From CAZUDO01 sp964618895 (GTDB taxonomy: Bacteria; Desulfobacterota; Binatia; DP-6), in NCBI GenBank assembly GCA_964618895.1, contig CAZUDO010000056.1:124001-188000 (forward strand): 64,000 bases of DNA, in the 5' to 3' direction. This document shows, piece by piece, positions 1 to 8,642 of the stretch; the first letter of the stretch is position 1, and the number at the start of each line of letters is the position of its first letter. The position numbers and the translations under genes were made by a program. The notes beneath the pieces were generated by a model. It did no database searches, was not told where the DNA came from, and was given only the letters and a program-made list of their open reading frames with translations.

Positions 1-531
1 GGTGTCGAGCTCGTGCTGCGCCTCCATCCGAACGTCGTGTTGATGGACATCGCGTTGCCGGAGCTGAACGGAATCGAGGCGACGCGCCAGATCATGAAGC
101 GAGGCGATGGGGCGCGCGTCGTGATCCTCACCATGCACGCGGATGACGTGTTCGTGCGCCAGAGCCTCAAGGCGGGGGCGCGTGGCTACCTGCTCAAGGA
201 CTCCGAAGACCTCGACCTGCTGCGGGCCGTGAAGGCGGTTGGACGGGGGGGCTCGTACTTCAGCCCGGTCATCTCGAAGGTTTTGCTCGAGGGATACCTG
301 GGCGAGGCGGGCGCACGGGAGATCGAGGACAACCTCGCGCTGCTGACGGATCGGGAGCGGGAGGTGCTCCAGCTCATCGCCGAAGGCAAGACGAACAAGG
401 AGATCGCGAGCCTTCTCGGGGTAAGCATCAACACCGAGGAAACCCATCGCAAGCACATCATGGAGAAGCTCGACCTGCACAACACGGCCGAGATCGTGCG
501 TTTCGCGGTCCGGAAGAAGGTCGTCCTGTAG
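1..531 (+). CDS. Response regulator, NarL/FixJ (LuxR-HTH) family, 5' partial
   Basis: The reading frame is open from the first base, so the N-terminus lies outside the window. What remains is most of a CheY-like receiver followed by a LuxR-type helix-turn-helix. The phosphoacceptor Asp is in VLMDIALP (residue 16 of the visible part), the conserved Thr is in VVILTMH and the Lys in GYLLKDS. The C-terminal DNA-binding domain begins at LTDREREVLQLIAEG and carries the recognition helix around NKEIASLLGVS. Such proteins are activated by a partner histidine kinase and bind DNA as dimers. No kinase is visible here, so the kinase gene may lie upstream. The domain calls are secure; the regulated genes are unknown. 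Confidence 0.93.
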   Translation, partial: GVELVLRLHPNVVLMDIALPELNGIEATRQIMKRGDGARVVILTMHADDVFVRQSLKAGARGYLLKDSEDLDLLRAVKAVGRGGSYFSPVISKVLLEGYLGEAGAREIEDNLALLTDREREVLQLIAEGKTNKEIASLLGVSINTEETHRKHIMEKLDLHNTAEIVRFAVRKKVVL

Positions 532-552
532 GGCGCGAGTTGGCGCCGGCGC

Positions 553-581
553 TTGACAGCTCGCAGCGCCGCGGGGGATAG
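553..581 (+). promoter_or_regulatory. Candidate sigma70-type promoter of the 685-7453 operon
   Basis: A consensus -35 box TTGACA lies at 553-558. A weak -10 candidate, GGATAG, lies at 576-581 after a 17-bp spacer. This would give a leader of about 95 nt before the GTG at 685. The -10 match is poor, so the call rests mainly on the perfect -35 box and its place between the response regulator stop and the next gene. Confidence 0.4.
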
Positions 582-684
582 CCGATCGCTTGAAGACGAC
601 GCGCGACGAGGCCCCGGAACGACCGGGATCGGCCCCCGCACGCACCGCTGCGGCCGAGGCGGTGGCCCGGGAAACGGAGCACGC

Positions 685-1686
685 GTGCGCGCGTTGATCA
701 CCGCGTCGTTCGACGAGCAGGCCAAAGTGCGCCTCGGCCGGCACATGGAGGTCGTGCACGAGGACTGGAAAATCCGTCACGCGATCTACTTCGACGGGAC
801 GGAGTTCGCTGCCCGCATCCGCGACGTGGGGGCGGATGTGCTCATCGTCGAGGCCGACCTGGTGCATGCGGAGGTGCTCGAGGCCTGCCCGCTCCGCCTG
901 ATCGGGTGCTGTCGCGGCGAGCCGGTGAACATCGACCTCGAGCTCGCGACCCAGAAGGGCATCCCGGTCTTTCACGCCCCCGGACGCAACGCCGACGCCG
1001 TCGCCGACCTGACGCTCGCCTTCATGTTGATGCTTCTCCGGCACCTCGGGGCCATCGCCGACACCTTCCGCGGCGGCGGCCCGCGCGTGGAGAGTGCGGG
1101 GGACTACCTCAAGATGTACACCCGCTTCACCGGCGCCGAGCTGGGGGGACGTACGGTCGGGCTCGTGGGCTTGGGTGCCGTGGGACGTGAGGTCGCCGCA
1201 CGGCTGCGGCCGTTCAAGACGCGCGTCATCGCGTACGATCCCTACGTCACGACACCGCCGCCGGACGTGACGCTGTGCAGCCTCGAGGAGCTGCTCCGCA
1301 CCGCAGACCTCGTGTCCCTGCACGCACCGGTTACCCCCGAGACGGAGGGGCTGCTGTCGGCAGAGCGTCTGGCGCTGATGAAGCCGGGCGCCTACTTCGT
1401 GAACACGGCACGTGCCGCTCTGACGGACGAGGACGCGTTGCATGCCATGCTGGCTGCTGGCCGGCTCGCCGGGGCGGCGCTCGACGTGCTGACGGACGAG
1501 CCCCTGCGCCCCGGCAATCGGTTTCTCACCCTACCGAACGTGATCGTCACCCCGCACGTCGGGGGCGCGACGGCGGACGTCGTGCGGCACCAGAGCAACA
1601 TCGTCGTCGACGCGATCGAGCGCCACCTGCGCGGGGAGCGCCCCCCGCACGTAGCCAACCCGGCCGTGTTCGACCACCGCTCCTGA
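685..1686 (+). CDS. D-isomer-specific 2-hydroxyacid dehydrogenase
   Basis: NAD(P)-dependent 2-hydroxyacid dehydrogenase of the phosphoglycerate dehydrogenase-like superfamily, 333 aa, cytoplasmic. The GTG at 685 is preferred over the in-frame open stretch from 553. It has a GGAG ribosome site at 676-679, and the sequence before it is Gly/Arg-rich filler. The Rossmann motif is TVGLVGLGAVGREVA, preceded by the catalytic-domain half typical of the family. The catalytic triad is visible: Arg243 (NTARA), Glu272 (TDEPL) and His291 (TPHVGG). A kinase starts 7 nt downstream and a HAD phosphatase follows, so the substrate is probably a sugar acid or related hydroxy acid. The exact substrate cannot be read from sequence. 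Confidence 0.9.
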   Translation: MRALITASFDEQAKVRLGRHMEVVHEDWKIRHAIYFDGTEFAARIRDVGADVLIVEADLVHAEVLEACPLRLIGCCRGEPVNIDLELATQKGIPVFHAPGRNADAVADLTLAFMLMLLRHLGAIADTFRGGGPRVESAGDYLKMYTRFTGAELGGRTVGLVGLGAVGREVAARLRPFKTRVIAYDPYVTTPPPDVTLCSLEELLRTADLVSLHAPVTPETEGLLSAERLALMKPGAYFVNTARAALTDEDALHAMLAAGRLAGAALDVLTDEPLRPGNRFLTLPNVIVTPHVGGATADVVRHQSNIVVDAIERHLRGERPPHVANPAVFDHRS

Positions 1687-1693
1687 CGGACTC

Positions 1694-3202
1694 GTGGATA
1701 CGTTTCTCACGCTCGATGCGGGTACGGGTTCGGGGCGCTGCATCGCCTTTGATGCGCGTGGCCGCGTGCTCGCCTCGGCACAGGAGGCCTTCGCGTACCA
1801 TTCGTTCGTCGATCCGGTGATGCCGTTTCTGCGCGGATTCGACCTCGACGTGGCGCAGTTCCGCGGCGCCCTCGCCCGCTGTGCACGGGCGGTCGTCGGC
1901 GCGCTGCCGGCGGACGCGCAGCTCCGCGGCATCATCGCCACCAGCCAGCGGGAAGGATGTGTGTTCCTCGACCGAGCGGGCGACGTGCTCTACGCCGGAC
2001 CAAACCTCGATGCGCGCAGCGTCGCCGAGGGCATGGAGGTCGAGCAGATCATCGCTCCCGCCCGCCTGCATGCGGTGACCGGCCACGCGCCCCCGTACAT
2101 CTTCCCCGTCGCCCGCTATCTCTGGTTCCGCAAGCATCGGGACGCCGGCCAGATCGCGCGCCTCCTCATGCTGAACGACTGGATCACGTATCTGCTCTCC
2201 GGGGTGCAGGTGGCGGAACATTCCAACGCCAGTGAGTCGATGCTGTACGATGTGTCGACACGCGCGTGGTCGACCGAGATCCTCGCCGCGCTCGACATCC
2301 CGGCCGACATCCTGGCACCTCTCCGCATGGCGGGTACGCTCGTGGGCACCGTCACGGACGAGGCGGCCGCGCTGACGGGTATCCCCGCGGGGACGGCCGT
2401 GTTCGCGGGCGGTGCCGACACGCAGAGTGCGCTGCTTGGATCGGGTGTCCACGAGCCCGCACAGGCGGGGGCGGTTCTGGGGACGACGAGCCCGGTGCAG
2501 ATGGTGACCGAGCGACCCCTCCTGGATCCCGCCGCCAACCTGTGGACGAGCCCGCACGTGGTGCCGGATCGTTGGGTGCTCGAGAGCAACGCAGGCGACA
2601 CCGGGGGCGCGTATCGCTGGCTCCTCGAGCTCGCGTTCGGTGCGAGTGATGCGGCGGGCCATGCCGCCGCGGAGCAGGCGATGGCGAGCGTCGCGGTGAC
2701 CGAACGGCAGGTCATCTGCCACTTGGGGCCGGTGATCTTCAGCCTCCGCGACATGAGCCCGTTCAAGCCCGCGGGCATGTTGTTCCGGTTCCCGTTTCTG
2801 CACAGCGATCGTCCGGCCCGCGGAGACCTCCTGCGCGCCTACCTGGAGAGCGTGGCGTTCGCCATCCGCGGCAATTGCGAGCAGGTGACCGCGATCATGG
2901 GCCGCCCCCTCACCGCGCTGGCCGTGAGCGGAGGCATGACCCAGAGCCCGACGCTGGTCACCCTGCTCGCCAATACGCTCGGCGTGCCGCTGGCGGTGGC
3001 GACCGTGCCCGAAAGCGCGAGCCTGGGCTCGGCCATCCTCGCGGCCGTCGGTGCCGGCGTGCATGCGAGCATTCCCGAGGCGGTGGCCGCCATGACCGAC
3101 GCGCGGCCCGTCGACCCCGATCCGGCGGCGCAGCGCGAGTGCGATGCGCGCTACCGGAAGTGGCGGGAGGTGTACGACCTCCTGCAAACATGGACGCTCT
3201 GA
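1694..3202 (+). CDS. FGGY-family carbohydrate kinase
   Basis: ATP-dependent kinase of the FGGY family (xylulokinase, glycerol kinase, autoinducer-2 kinase LsrK), 502 aa, a normal family length. The N-terminal phosphate-binding motif is LDAGTGSGRCIAFD. The C-terminal half has ESNAGDTGGAYRW and the FGGY signature region around LTALAVSGGMTQSP, followed by the adenosine-loop-like PESASLGSAILAAVG. GTG start 7 nt after the dehydrogenase stop. Grouping with a 2-hydroxyacid dehydrogenase and a HAD phosphatase suggests one short pathway for an unusual sugar or polyol, with the kinase phosphorylating it. The substrate is not identifiable; the LsrK-like layout is a guess. Confidence 0.88.
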   Translation: MDTFLTLDAGTGSGRCIAFDARGRVLASAQEAFAYHSFVDPVMPFLRGFDLDVAQFRGALARCARAVVGALPADAQLRGIIATSQREGCVFLDRAGDVLYAGPNLDARSVAEGMEVEQIIAPARLHAVTGHAPPYIFPVARYLWFRKHRDAGQIARLLMLNDWITYLLSGVQVAEHSNASESMLYDVSTRAWSTEILAALDIPADILAPLRMAGTLVGTVTDEAAALTGIPAGTAVFAGGADTQSALLGSGVHEPAQAGAVLGTTSPVQMVTERPLLDPAANLWTSPHVVPDRWVLESNAGDTGGAYRWLLELAFGASDAAGHAAAEQAMASVAVTERQVICHLGPVIFSLRDMSPFKPAGMLFRFPFLHSDRPARGDLLRAYLESVAFAIRGNCEQVTAIMGRPLTALAVSGGMTQSPTLVTLLANTLGVPLAVATVPESASLGSAILAAVGAGVHASIPEAVAAMTDARPVDPDPAAQRECDARYRKWREVYDLLQTWTL

Positions 3203-3224
3203 CCGTGGCAGTGCGGAGACGGCC

Positions 3225-3884
3225 GTGAGCGTCATCCGAGGGGTCCTCTTCGACCTCGATGGGGTACTCGCCGACACCGAGCGGCTGCATTGGCTCGCCT
3301 ATGGACGGGTGCTCGCGGAGTTCGGAGTCGAGGTGGGGCTGGCGGAGTACGGCGCCCAGTGGACCTCGACCGGACGTGGACCGGAATACGCGTGCCGGAC
3401 CTATGCGTTGCCCCTCACGCCCGACGAGTTGCGCGCCCGCAAGGCGCCCGTCTACCTGGCCCTGCTGCACGAGGGAGTGACGGCGTGCCGCGGTGCCCGG
3501 GCGGCGGTCGAGCGCCTGCGCCCGTCGCGTCGGGTGGCGGTGGCGACCAACGCGGCGCGCGGCGAGGTCGGGCTGGCGCTCGGCCAGCTCGGTCTCGCCG
3601 ACGCGTTCCACGCGGTGATTGCGCGCGAGGACTACGGGCGGGCCAAGCCGGCGCCCGACGCCTACCTGACCGCCGCGGCGGCTGTCGGCCTGACGCCGGC
3701 CGAGTGCATCGTGGTCGAGGACTCCGGCCGCGGCGTGCAGGCCGCGGTGGCCGCGGGCATGCGGGTGATCGCCGTGCCGGGGGAGCTCACGCGCGACAAC
3801 GATTTCAGTGCGTGCGTGTGCCGGCTGCCGGATCTCGACGCCCTCACCGCCGCGCTCCTGGAGTCGCTCGAGCAGGCGGGATGA
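3225..3884 (+). CDS. HAD-superfamily hydrolase (beta-phosphoglucomutase / sugar phosphatase type)
   Basis: HAD phosphohydrolase or phosphomutase, 219 aa. Motif I is FDLDGVLADT, with nucleophile Asp10 and acid/base Asp12. The Lys of motif III is in GRAKPAPDAY and the metal-binding acids of motif IV are in VVEDSGRGVQAA. The helical cap between motif I and the Lys motif is of the beta-phosphoglucomutase/phosphatase kind. I chose the GTG at 3225 because it has GGAG at 3215-3218 and starts directly before the core; the open frame from 3144 overlaps the kinase. Likely to dephosphorylate or isomerise the product of the kinase just upstream. Its stop overlaps the start of the ABC ATPase (ATGA). Confidence 0.88.
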   Translation: MSVIRGVLFDLDGVLADTERLHWLAYGRVLAEFGVEVGLAEYGAQWTSTGRGPEYACRTYALPLTPDELRARKAPVYLALLHEGVTACRGARAAVERLRPSRRVAVATNAARGEVGLALGQLGLADAFHAVIAREDYGRAKPAPDAYLTAAAAVGLTPAECIVVEDSGRGVQAAVAAGMRVIAVPGELTRDNDFSACVCRLPDLDALTAALLESLEQAG

Positions 3885-4810
3885 TCGAGGTCCAGAACCT
3901 CACCAAGGTGTTCGGGGCGGTCGCAGCCGTGCGCGGCATCTCGTTCCGCGTAGCGCCGGGCACGATCGTCGGCTTCCTGGGGCCGAACGGTGCCGGGAAG
4001 ACGACCACCATGCGCATCCTCGCCGGGGTGTTTCCTCCCACCAGCGGCGCGGTGACGATCGCCGGCCACGATCCGCTGCGGGAGCCGCTCGCGTGCCGGC
4101 GGGCGGTGGGGTACTTCCCGGAGTACGCACCCTTCTATCCCGATCTGCGCGTCGACGAATATCTCCACTTCGTCGCCCGCATGAAGCGCATCCCGGGCGT
4201 GGAACAGCGGGCCGCGGTTCAAAGGGCGCTCGTCCGGTGTGGTCTCGACGCCGTCCAGCGGCGGCGCGTCGGAACGCTGTCGAAGGGGTATCGGCAGCGT
4301 GTCGGGCTCGCTCAGGCCCTGTGCGGCGACCCGCCCGTCCTCGTGCTCGACGAGCCAACCATCGGCCTCGACCCCGGCCAGGTTGCCGACATCCGGGAGT
4401 TGGTGCGCGGACTCCGCGGCAACCGGACGGTCTTCTTCTCGAGTCACATCCTCTCCGAGGTGGAAGCGCTGTGCGAGCGTGTGATCGTCGTGGCCCGCGG
4501 TCGCGTGGTGGGAGAGGGCACCCCGAGCGAGCTGGGTGCCCGGCTCGCGCCACGGCGGCGGATCGTCCTGCGGGCCGCTGGCCCCCCGGCCGATGTGCAG
4601 GAGGCGCTGCGGCGCTTGCCCGGGGTGGAGCGAGTGGCGGAGGAGGGCGGCGGGTTCGTCGTCGAGGGGACCGGCGCGAGTGATCTCGCACGGCTCGTCG
4701 GGGAGGCGATGCACCGGTGCGGGTGGCCGGTGATCGAGCTCCGTCATGAGACGCTCGATCTGGAGGATATCTTCCTCCAGCTGGTGAGCGCGGAGGCCCG
4801 TGCGACATGA
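3881..4810 (+). CDS. ABC transporter ATP-binding protein, Gld/ABC-2 exporter type
   Basis: ATPase of an ABC-2 exporter, 309 aa. Walker A is GPNGAGKTT (residues 34-42), the signature is LSKGYRQRVGL (133-143), and Walker B ends in Asp157-Glu158 (VLVLDEP). After the nucleotide-binding domain there is a C-terminal extension of about 90 residues, as in GldA-type and NatA-type ATPases. ATG overlaps the HAD gene stop by 4 nt. Its own stop overlaps the permease start by 4 nt. With the next three genes it forms the same set (ATPase, permease, GldG-like, DUF4340) known from gliding-motility-type transporters, which also occur in many non-gliding bacteria. The transported substrate is unknown. Confidence 0.94.
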   Translation: MIEVQNLTKVFGAVAAVRGISFRVAPGTIVGFLGPNGAGKTTTMRILAGVFPPTSGAVTIAGHDPLREPLACRRAVGYFPEYAPFYPDLRVDEYLHFVARMKRIPGVEQRAAVQRALVRCGLDAVQRRRVGTLSKGYRQRVGLAQALCGDPPVLVLDEPTIGLDPGQVADIRELVRGLRGNRTVFFSSHILSEVEALCERVIVVARGRVVGEGTPSELGARLAPRRRIVLRAAGPPADVQEALRRLPGVERVAEEGGGFVVEGTGASDLARLVGEAMHRCGWPVIELRHETLDLEDIFLQLVSAEARAT

Positions 4811-5550
4811 GCGTCGTGATGGCGGTGGTCCGGAAGGAGCTGATCCTCTACTTCACGTCCTTCGTGTTCTACGGCCTGGCGGGTGTATTCCTCGTGCTCT
4901 CGGGGTACTACTTCTACACCAACCTCGAGTTCTTCGTGCTGATGGGCGGCATGGATCTGGCTCGCGGCCTGTGGCAGTACGAGTTCATCGACATGCAGCA
5001 GCGGCTGTTGGTGTTGGTGCCGCTACTCACCATGCGCCTGTTCGCCGAAGAGCGGAAGCTCGGGACCCTGGAATTGCTGTGGACGTACCCGGTGCGCGAC
5101 GGGGAGATCATCGTCGGCAAGTTCCTCGCGTGTGTCATGGTGGTGACGCTGCTGATCGCGGCGACGGCCCTCTACCCGCTCACGCTGACCCTGGTCACCC
5201 CCGTCGATGCGGGCCCTCTCGTCGCAGGCTACCTCGGTCTCGTACTGCTCGCGGCCGCCTTCGTCGCGTGTGGACTGTTCCTCTCCGCGGTCACCGACAG
5301 CCAGCTGATCGCGGGCGCGGCGACCTACGGGGTGCTGCTCGTGCTCTGGGCACTCACCTGGAACGAGGCCGCCCTGGGCGCGTCCACGCTGCGGGCGCTG
5401 GCGCCGTTGTCGCTCTTCGATCGGTTCCACCCCTTCGCCAGCGGGGCCGTCGACACCAAGAACGTGGTCTACTTCCTCCTGTTCATGGTGACGTTCCTGT
5501 CGTTGGCGTTCTTCGCGCTCGATGCCCGCCGCTGGCGCGGACTGCGCTGA
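4807..5550 (+). CDS. ABC-2 type permease, GldF-like
   Basis: Integral membrane permease of 247 aa with about six hydrophobic segments. The first starts near residue 15 (FVFYGLAGVFLVLSGYYFY) and the last is at the C-terminus (VVYFLLFMVTFLSLAFFAL). The central motif with EERKLGTLELLWTYPVRDGEIIVGKF is typical of ABC-2 and GldF permeases. Translation is coupled to the ATPase gene through an ATGA overlap, and the next gene starts on the last base of this stop codon. Partner of the ATPase at 3881-4810. Confidence 0.92.
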   Translation: MSVVMAVVRKELILYFTSFVFYGLAGVFLVLSGYYFYTNLEFFVLMGGMDLARGLWQYEFIDMQQRLLVLVPLLTMRLFAEERKLGTLELLWTYPVRDGEIIVGKFLACVMVVTLLIAATALYPLTLTLVTPVDAGPLVAGYLGLVLLAAAFVACGLFLSAVTDSQLIAGAATYGVLLVLWALTWNEAALGASTLRALAPLSLFDRFHPFASGAVDTKNVVYFLLFMVTFLSLAFFALDARRWRGLR

Positions 5551-6932
5551 TGACGGTCGTGCGTACGGCCCGTACCTGGGGGCGTCTCGGCTGCCACGTG
5601 GTCCTGTTGCTCCTCGGAATCGGCCTGCTGCAGGTCGTCGCCGACCGCACGAACCGGCGCCTCGATCTGACGCCCAGGCGGACGCTGTCGCTGTCGCCGG
5701 TCACGCACAACGTGCTGGAGGAAGTGGACCTGCCCTGCAGCCTCACGGTCTTCTTCCGGCGCGGGACGCGTGAGCGCTATGCCGAGCTGCTGGCGCGCCT
5801 GCAGGAGGCGAATCGGCACGTGACGGTCGAGCTGCTCGATCTCGACCGGTACCCGGAACGCGGCCGCAGCCTGGGGGTGACCCAGTACGGGCGGGTGGCC
5901 ATCACGTGCGCGGGGCACCGCGTGGTGGTGGCGGCGCTTCCCGAGGCGGCGCTCGCGGGTGGGCTCCTGCGTGCCGTGCGGGGGGAATCGCGCCAGGTTC
6001 TGTTCACCACCGGCCATGGCGAGCGGACGCCGGGGAACCAGCCGGAGAACTACGGGCGGCTGGTGAGTGCCTTGGGGGCGGAGAACTATGCCGCGGAGGG
6101 CCTGGCACTTCTCGACGGCACGATCCCCGCGGGGACGGAGCTGGTGGTCGTCGCCGGGCCGACGCGGGACTTCCTGACGCCCGAGCTCGACGCGCTAGCG
6201 AGCTACCTCAAGGCAGGTGGTGGGGTCCTCCTGCTGCTCGATCCCGGACCGTTGTCCAATCTGGCGCGCTTTCTGGCGAGCCTGGGCATCCGTCTCGCCG
6301 ACGACCTGCTGGTCGACCGCGAGAAGCGGGTCCTCGGGACCGATGGTCTGGCGACCGTGGTCGAGCTGTTCAAGCGCGGCAACCCGGTGTCCGACCCGGA
6401 CGCCAATCCGCACGCGACCGGCGCAGTGTTGCCGTCGGCGCGCACCGTGGACGTGGCGGGCGAGGTCGCCAGTGTCCGCGCCGAGAGCATCGCGCGCACC
6501 GCGCCGACGGCGTGGGCGATGGCGGACGTCGCGCGCGCGCAGCGGGGCGAGGACCCGTCCGAGGCGGTGGGTGACCAACGGGGCTCCGCGTCGATCATGG
6601 TCCTGGCGGAGATCGGAGGTAGCGTGGACGCCAGCGGGCGACCACCCGGGCGGTTGGTCGTGGTGGGCGACGCCGACTTCGCCAGCGACGCCTATCTCGA
6701 TCTGCTCGGCAATCGCGATCTAGTGCTGAACGCGGTGGCGTGGCTCGCAGGCGAACCGGTGCTCGCCGCAACGCGGCCGGCCGAGGTCGTGGAGGTGATG
6801 CGGCCGCTGTCACCCGTCATTCTGACGACGCGTCAGGCCCGCGCGATCTTCGTGACCACCGTCGTGGCGCAACCCGCTCTCGTGCTACTCTTCGGCACGG
6901 TGGTGGTCGGGCTCCGGCGGCGGTGGGGATAG
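5550..6932 (+). CDS. GldG-like ABC transporter auxiliary protein
   Basis: A 460-aa protein with one N-terminal membrane anchor (HVVLLLLGIGLLQVVADRT), a long extracytoplasmic part and a C-terminal membrane helix (FVTTVVAQPALVLLFGTVVVG). The visible hallmark of the GldG/IFT-like family is the DLTPRRTLSLSP stretch right after the first helix. A later segment reads FTTGHGERTP. It starts at the ATG at 5550, overlapping the permease stop by one base, so an upstream extension in the same frame is not needed. In this family the protein acts next to the ABC-2 permease; its biochemical role is not known. Confidence 0.88.
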   Translation: MTVVRTARTWGRLGCHVVLLLLGIGLLQVVADRTNRRLDLTPRRTLSLSPVTHNVLEEVDLPCSLTVFFRRGTRERYAELLARLQEANRHVTVELLDLDRYPERGRSLGVTQYGRVAITCAGHRVVVAALPEAALAGGLLRAVRGESRQVLFTTGHGERTPGNQPENYGRLVSALGAENYAAEGLALLDGTIPAGTELVVVAGPTRDFLTPELDALASYLKAGGGVLLLLDPGPLSNLARFLASLGIRLADDLLVDREKRVLGTDGLATVVELFKRGNPVSDPDANPHATGAVLPSARTVDVAGEVASVRAESIARTAPTAWAMADVARAQRGEDPSEAVGDQRGSASIMVLAEIGGSVDASGRPPGRLVVVGDADFASDAYLDLLGNRDLVLNAVAWLAGEPVLAATRPAEVVEVMRPLSPVILTTRQARAIFVTTVVAQPALVLLFGTVVVGLRRRWG

Positions 6933-7453
6933 CCCTGCGGACGAAGGTGTTGGCCCTCCTGGTGCTGACCGGGGTGGCACTGCTCTCGGTGGTGCGTTCG
7001 CCGGCCCCCCGAACGGGGCGCGATGCGGTTCGCGGCCAGCGTGTCTTCCGCACGGCGTCCGCGCAGTTGGTACGCGAGATCGACGTGGTGCTGGGGGATC
7101 GCCACCTCGTGGCGCGTCCGCACGCCGACGCCTGGACGGTCGACGGCCGGCCGGTGGACACTGGCACGGCCGGGGCGCTGGCGGAGCTGCTGGACCATCT
7201 GGTGGCCCTGCGCGCACTCGACGTATTTCGTCCGCGCGATGCGGCGAGCTACGGCTTCGACCGTCCGCGTGCGACGATCACGCTCCATACGACGCGCCGG
7301 ATCCGCAGGCTTCTCCTCGGCGACCTCAACGCCGCCGGCAGCGCGCTCTACGCCCGGCGCGAGGGGGACCCGCGCGTGCTCCAGGTGGGCGTGTTGCTGC
7401 TGTCGCAGCTCGAGCACGTGTTCTATCGCCTGGAAACGGGCGCGCGTCCGTGA
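6923..7453 (+). CDS. DUF4340 domain protein, last gene of the Gld-type ABC operon
   Basis: A 176-aa protein with an N-terminal membrane segment (VLALLVLTGVALLSVV) and a soluble domain with the DUF4340 pattern ASYGFDRPRATITLHT followed by RRLLLGDLNAAGSALYARR. I place the start at the GTG at 6923, which overlaps the end of the GldG-like gene by 10 nt. Earlier in-frame starts lie deep in that gene. DUF4340 proteins often hold two copies of the domain over 300 or more residues; this one has only one, so it is a short member. It is always found beside GldG-like proteins and probably belongs to the same envelope complex. Confidence 0.8.
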   Translation: MGIALRTKVLALLVLTGVALLSVVRSPAPRTGRDAVRGQRVFRTASAQLVREIDVVLGDRHLVARPHADAWTVDGRPVDTGTAGALAELLDHLVALRALDVFRPRDAASYGFDRPRATITLHTTRRIRRLLLGDLNAAGSALYARREGDPRVLQVGVLLLSQLEHVFYRLETGARP

Positions 7454-7460
7454 CCGGCGA

Positions 7461-7802
7461 TCACGACCCCGAGATGGGGTAATCCGGCTCGCCGACGCAC
7501 CGTGCACAGCGGCACAGGTCGCGCACCTCGTCGATCAGCAGCACCGTCTCGTGGGCGTCGCCCCAGTGGAAGAAGAGGCTCCGCTCGCCCAGCACGTCGA
7601 CGCGCACGAGGTGCTCGGCCTCGGCCGGGAGCGGGGCATCCGGGGGGCGCGCCGTGCAGGCGTCGCAGGGGCACGCCGCGCGCAGATTGCGATAGGGCAG
7701 GATGCTGTCGTGGCGGTCGCCCCACGCCACGCCGAGGGCGTAGCGCCCGACCTCGCTCAGCCGCTCGATGTGCGTCGCCTCTGGCGATCGGGGACGGGCC
7801 AG
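7461..7802 (-). CDS. DUF971 domain protein
   Basis: A short cysteine-rich DUF971 protein (domain shared with the N-terminus of gamma-butyrobetaine hydroxylase). The family pattern VGRYALGVAWGDRHDS then LRAACPCDACTA is clear, with a second Cys pair (LCRCARC) near the end. Starting at the GTG at 7730 would cut off the first half of this domain. In the same frame the sequence stays coding back to a CTG at 7802, which has a GGAG ribosome site just after the stop of the SDR gene, so I prefer that non-standard start (113 aa). Iron-sulfur or metal binding is plausible from the Cys pairs but unproven. Confidence 0.72.
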   Translation of the reverse strand: MARPRSPEATHIERLSEVGRYALGVAWGDRHDSILPYRNLRAACPCDACTARPPDAPLPAEAEHLVRVDVLGERSLFFHWGDAHETVLLIDEVRDLCRCARCVGEPDYPISGS

Positions 7803-7812
7803 TGGCGATCTC

Positions 7813-8598
7813 CTATCCGAGCATGATCATGCCGCCGTCGACGACCAGCGTCTGACCCGTCATGAGGTCGGAGTCGGCGGATGCGAGGAACACGGCCGTG
7901 CCGGTGAGATCCTCGGGTTGCAGGGGCTTGCGAAGGGCGCTGAACATCACGAGCGAACTGGCCAGCTCTTCGGGCACGATCTTCCGCGTGGCTTCCGTCA
8001 TCGTCACACCGGGGGCGATCGCGTTCACGTTGATGCCCCAGGGCCCGAGGGCTCCGGCCATGTACTTGGTGAGCCCGGCGATGCCGATTTTGGCGACACT
8101 GTAGTGGAACGGCGGCATCGGCTTGTCCGCATCCTCGGTGTCGACCAGGCCGACGTTGCCCAGGTACGCGGCCGTCGACGACTGGTGGATGATCTTGCCC
8201 GCGCGCTGGCGCTTCATGTGGCGCTCCACGGCGCGGCTCATGAGCCAGGCCCCGGTGAGGTTCACCGACAGCACACGGTTGAAGTAGGCGAGCGACGTCT
8301 GCTCGCGGTCGAGGTCGTAGTAGATGGCGGCGTTGTTCACCAGGATGTCGATGCGCCCGAAGCGGTCGATTGCCCGGGCGGCGAGCGCCTGTGTGCTCGC
8401 CTCGTCGGCCACGTCGACGGGCGCCGCCAGTGCGTCGGGGCCGAGCGCGCGACATTCCCCCGCCACGGCTTCGGCCTCGGGGTGGCGGATATCGGCCACG
8501 ACCACGCGCGCCCCCTCGCGGGCGAAGCGCAGGGCGTAGGCTCGTCCGATCCCCTGAGCCGCGCCGGTAATGATCGCCACCCGGTCGTGCAGACGCAC
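7813..8598 (-). CDS. SDR family NAD(P)-dependent oxidoreductase
   Basis: Classical short-chain dehydrogenase of 261 aa. The cofactor motif TGAAQGIG lies at residues 11-18, NNAAIYYD is the NNAG-equivalent, the catalytic Ser is in HQSSTAAY, and the Tyr and Lys are in YSVAKIG. The C-terminus ends with the usual TGQTLVVDGGM. It starts with GTG at 8598 and is followed 10 nt later by the DUF971 gene, so the two are probably co-transcribed. Substrate unknown. The Asp after the second beta strand (VVVADIRH) suggests NAD rather than NADP. Confidence 0.93.
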   Translation of the reverse strand: MRLHDRVAIITGAAQGIGRAYALRFAREGARVVVADIRHPEAEAVAGECRALGPDALAAPVDVADEASTQALAARAIDRFGRIDILVNNAAIYYDLDREQTSLAYFNRVLSVNLTGAWLMSRAVERHMKRQRAGKIIHQSSTAAYLGNVGLVDTEDADKPMPPFHYSVAKIGIAGLTKYMAGALGPWGINVNAIAPGVTMTEATRKIVPEELASSLVMFSALRKPLQPEDLTGTAVFLASADSDLMTGQTLVVDGGMIMLG

Positions 8599-8642
8599 GC
8601 GCCGCGGCTATCACCGGCGCGCGCGGCGTGTCAACGTCGGGG

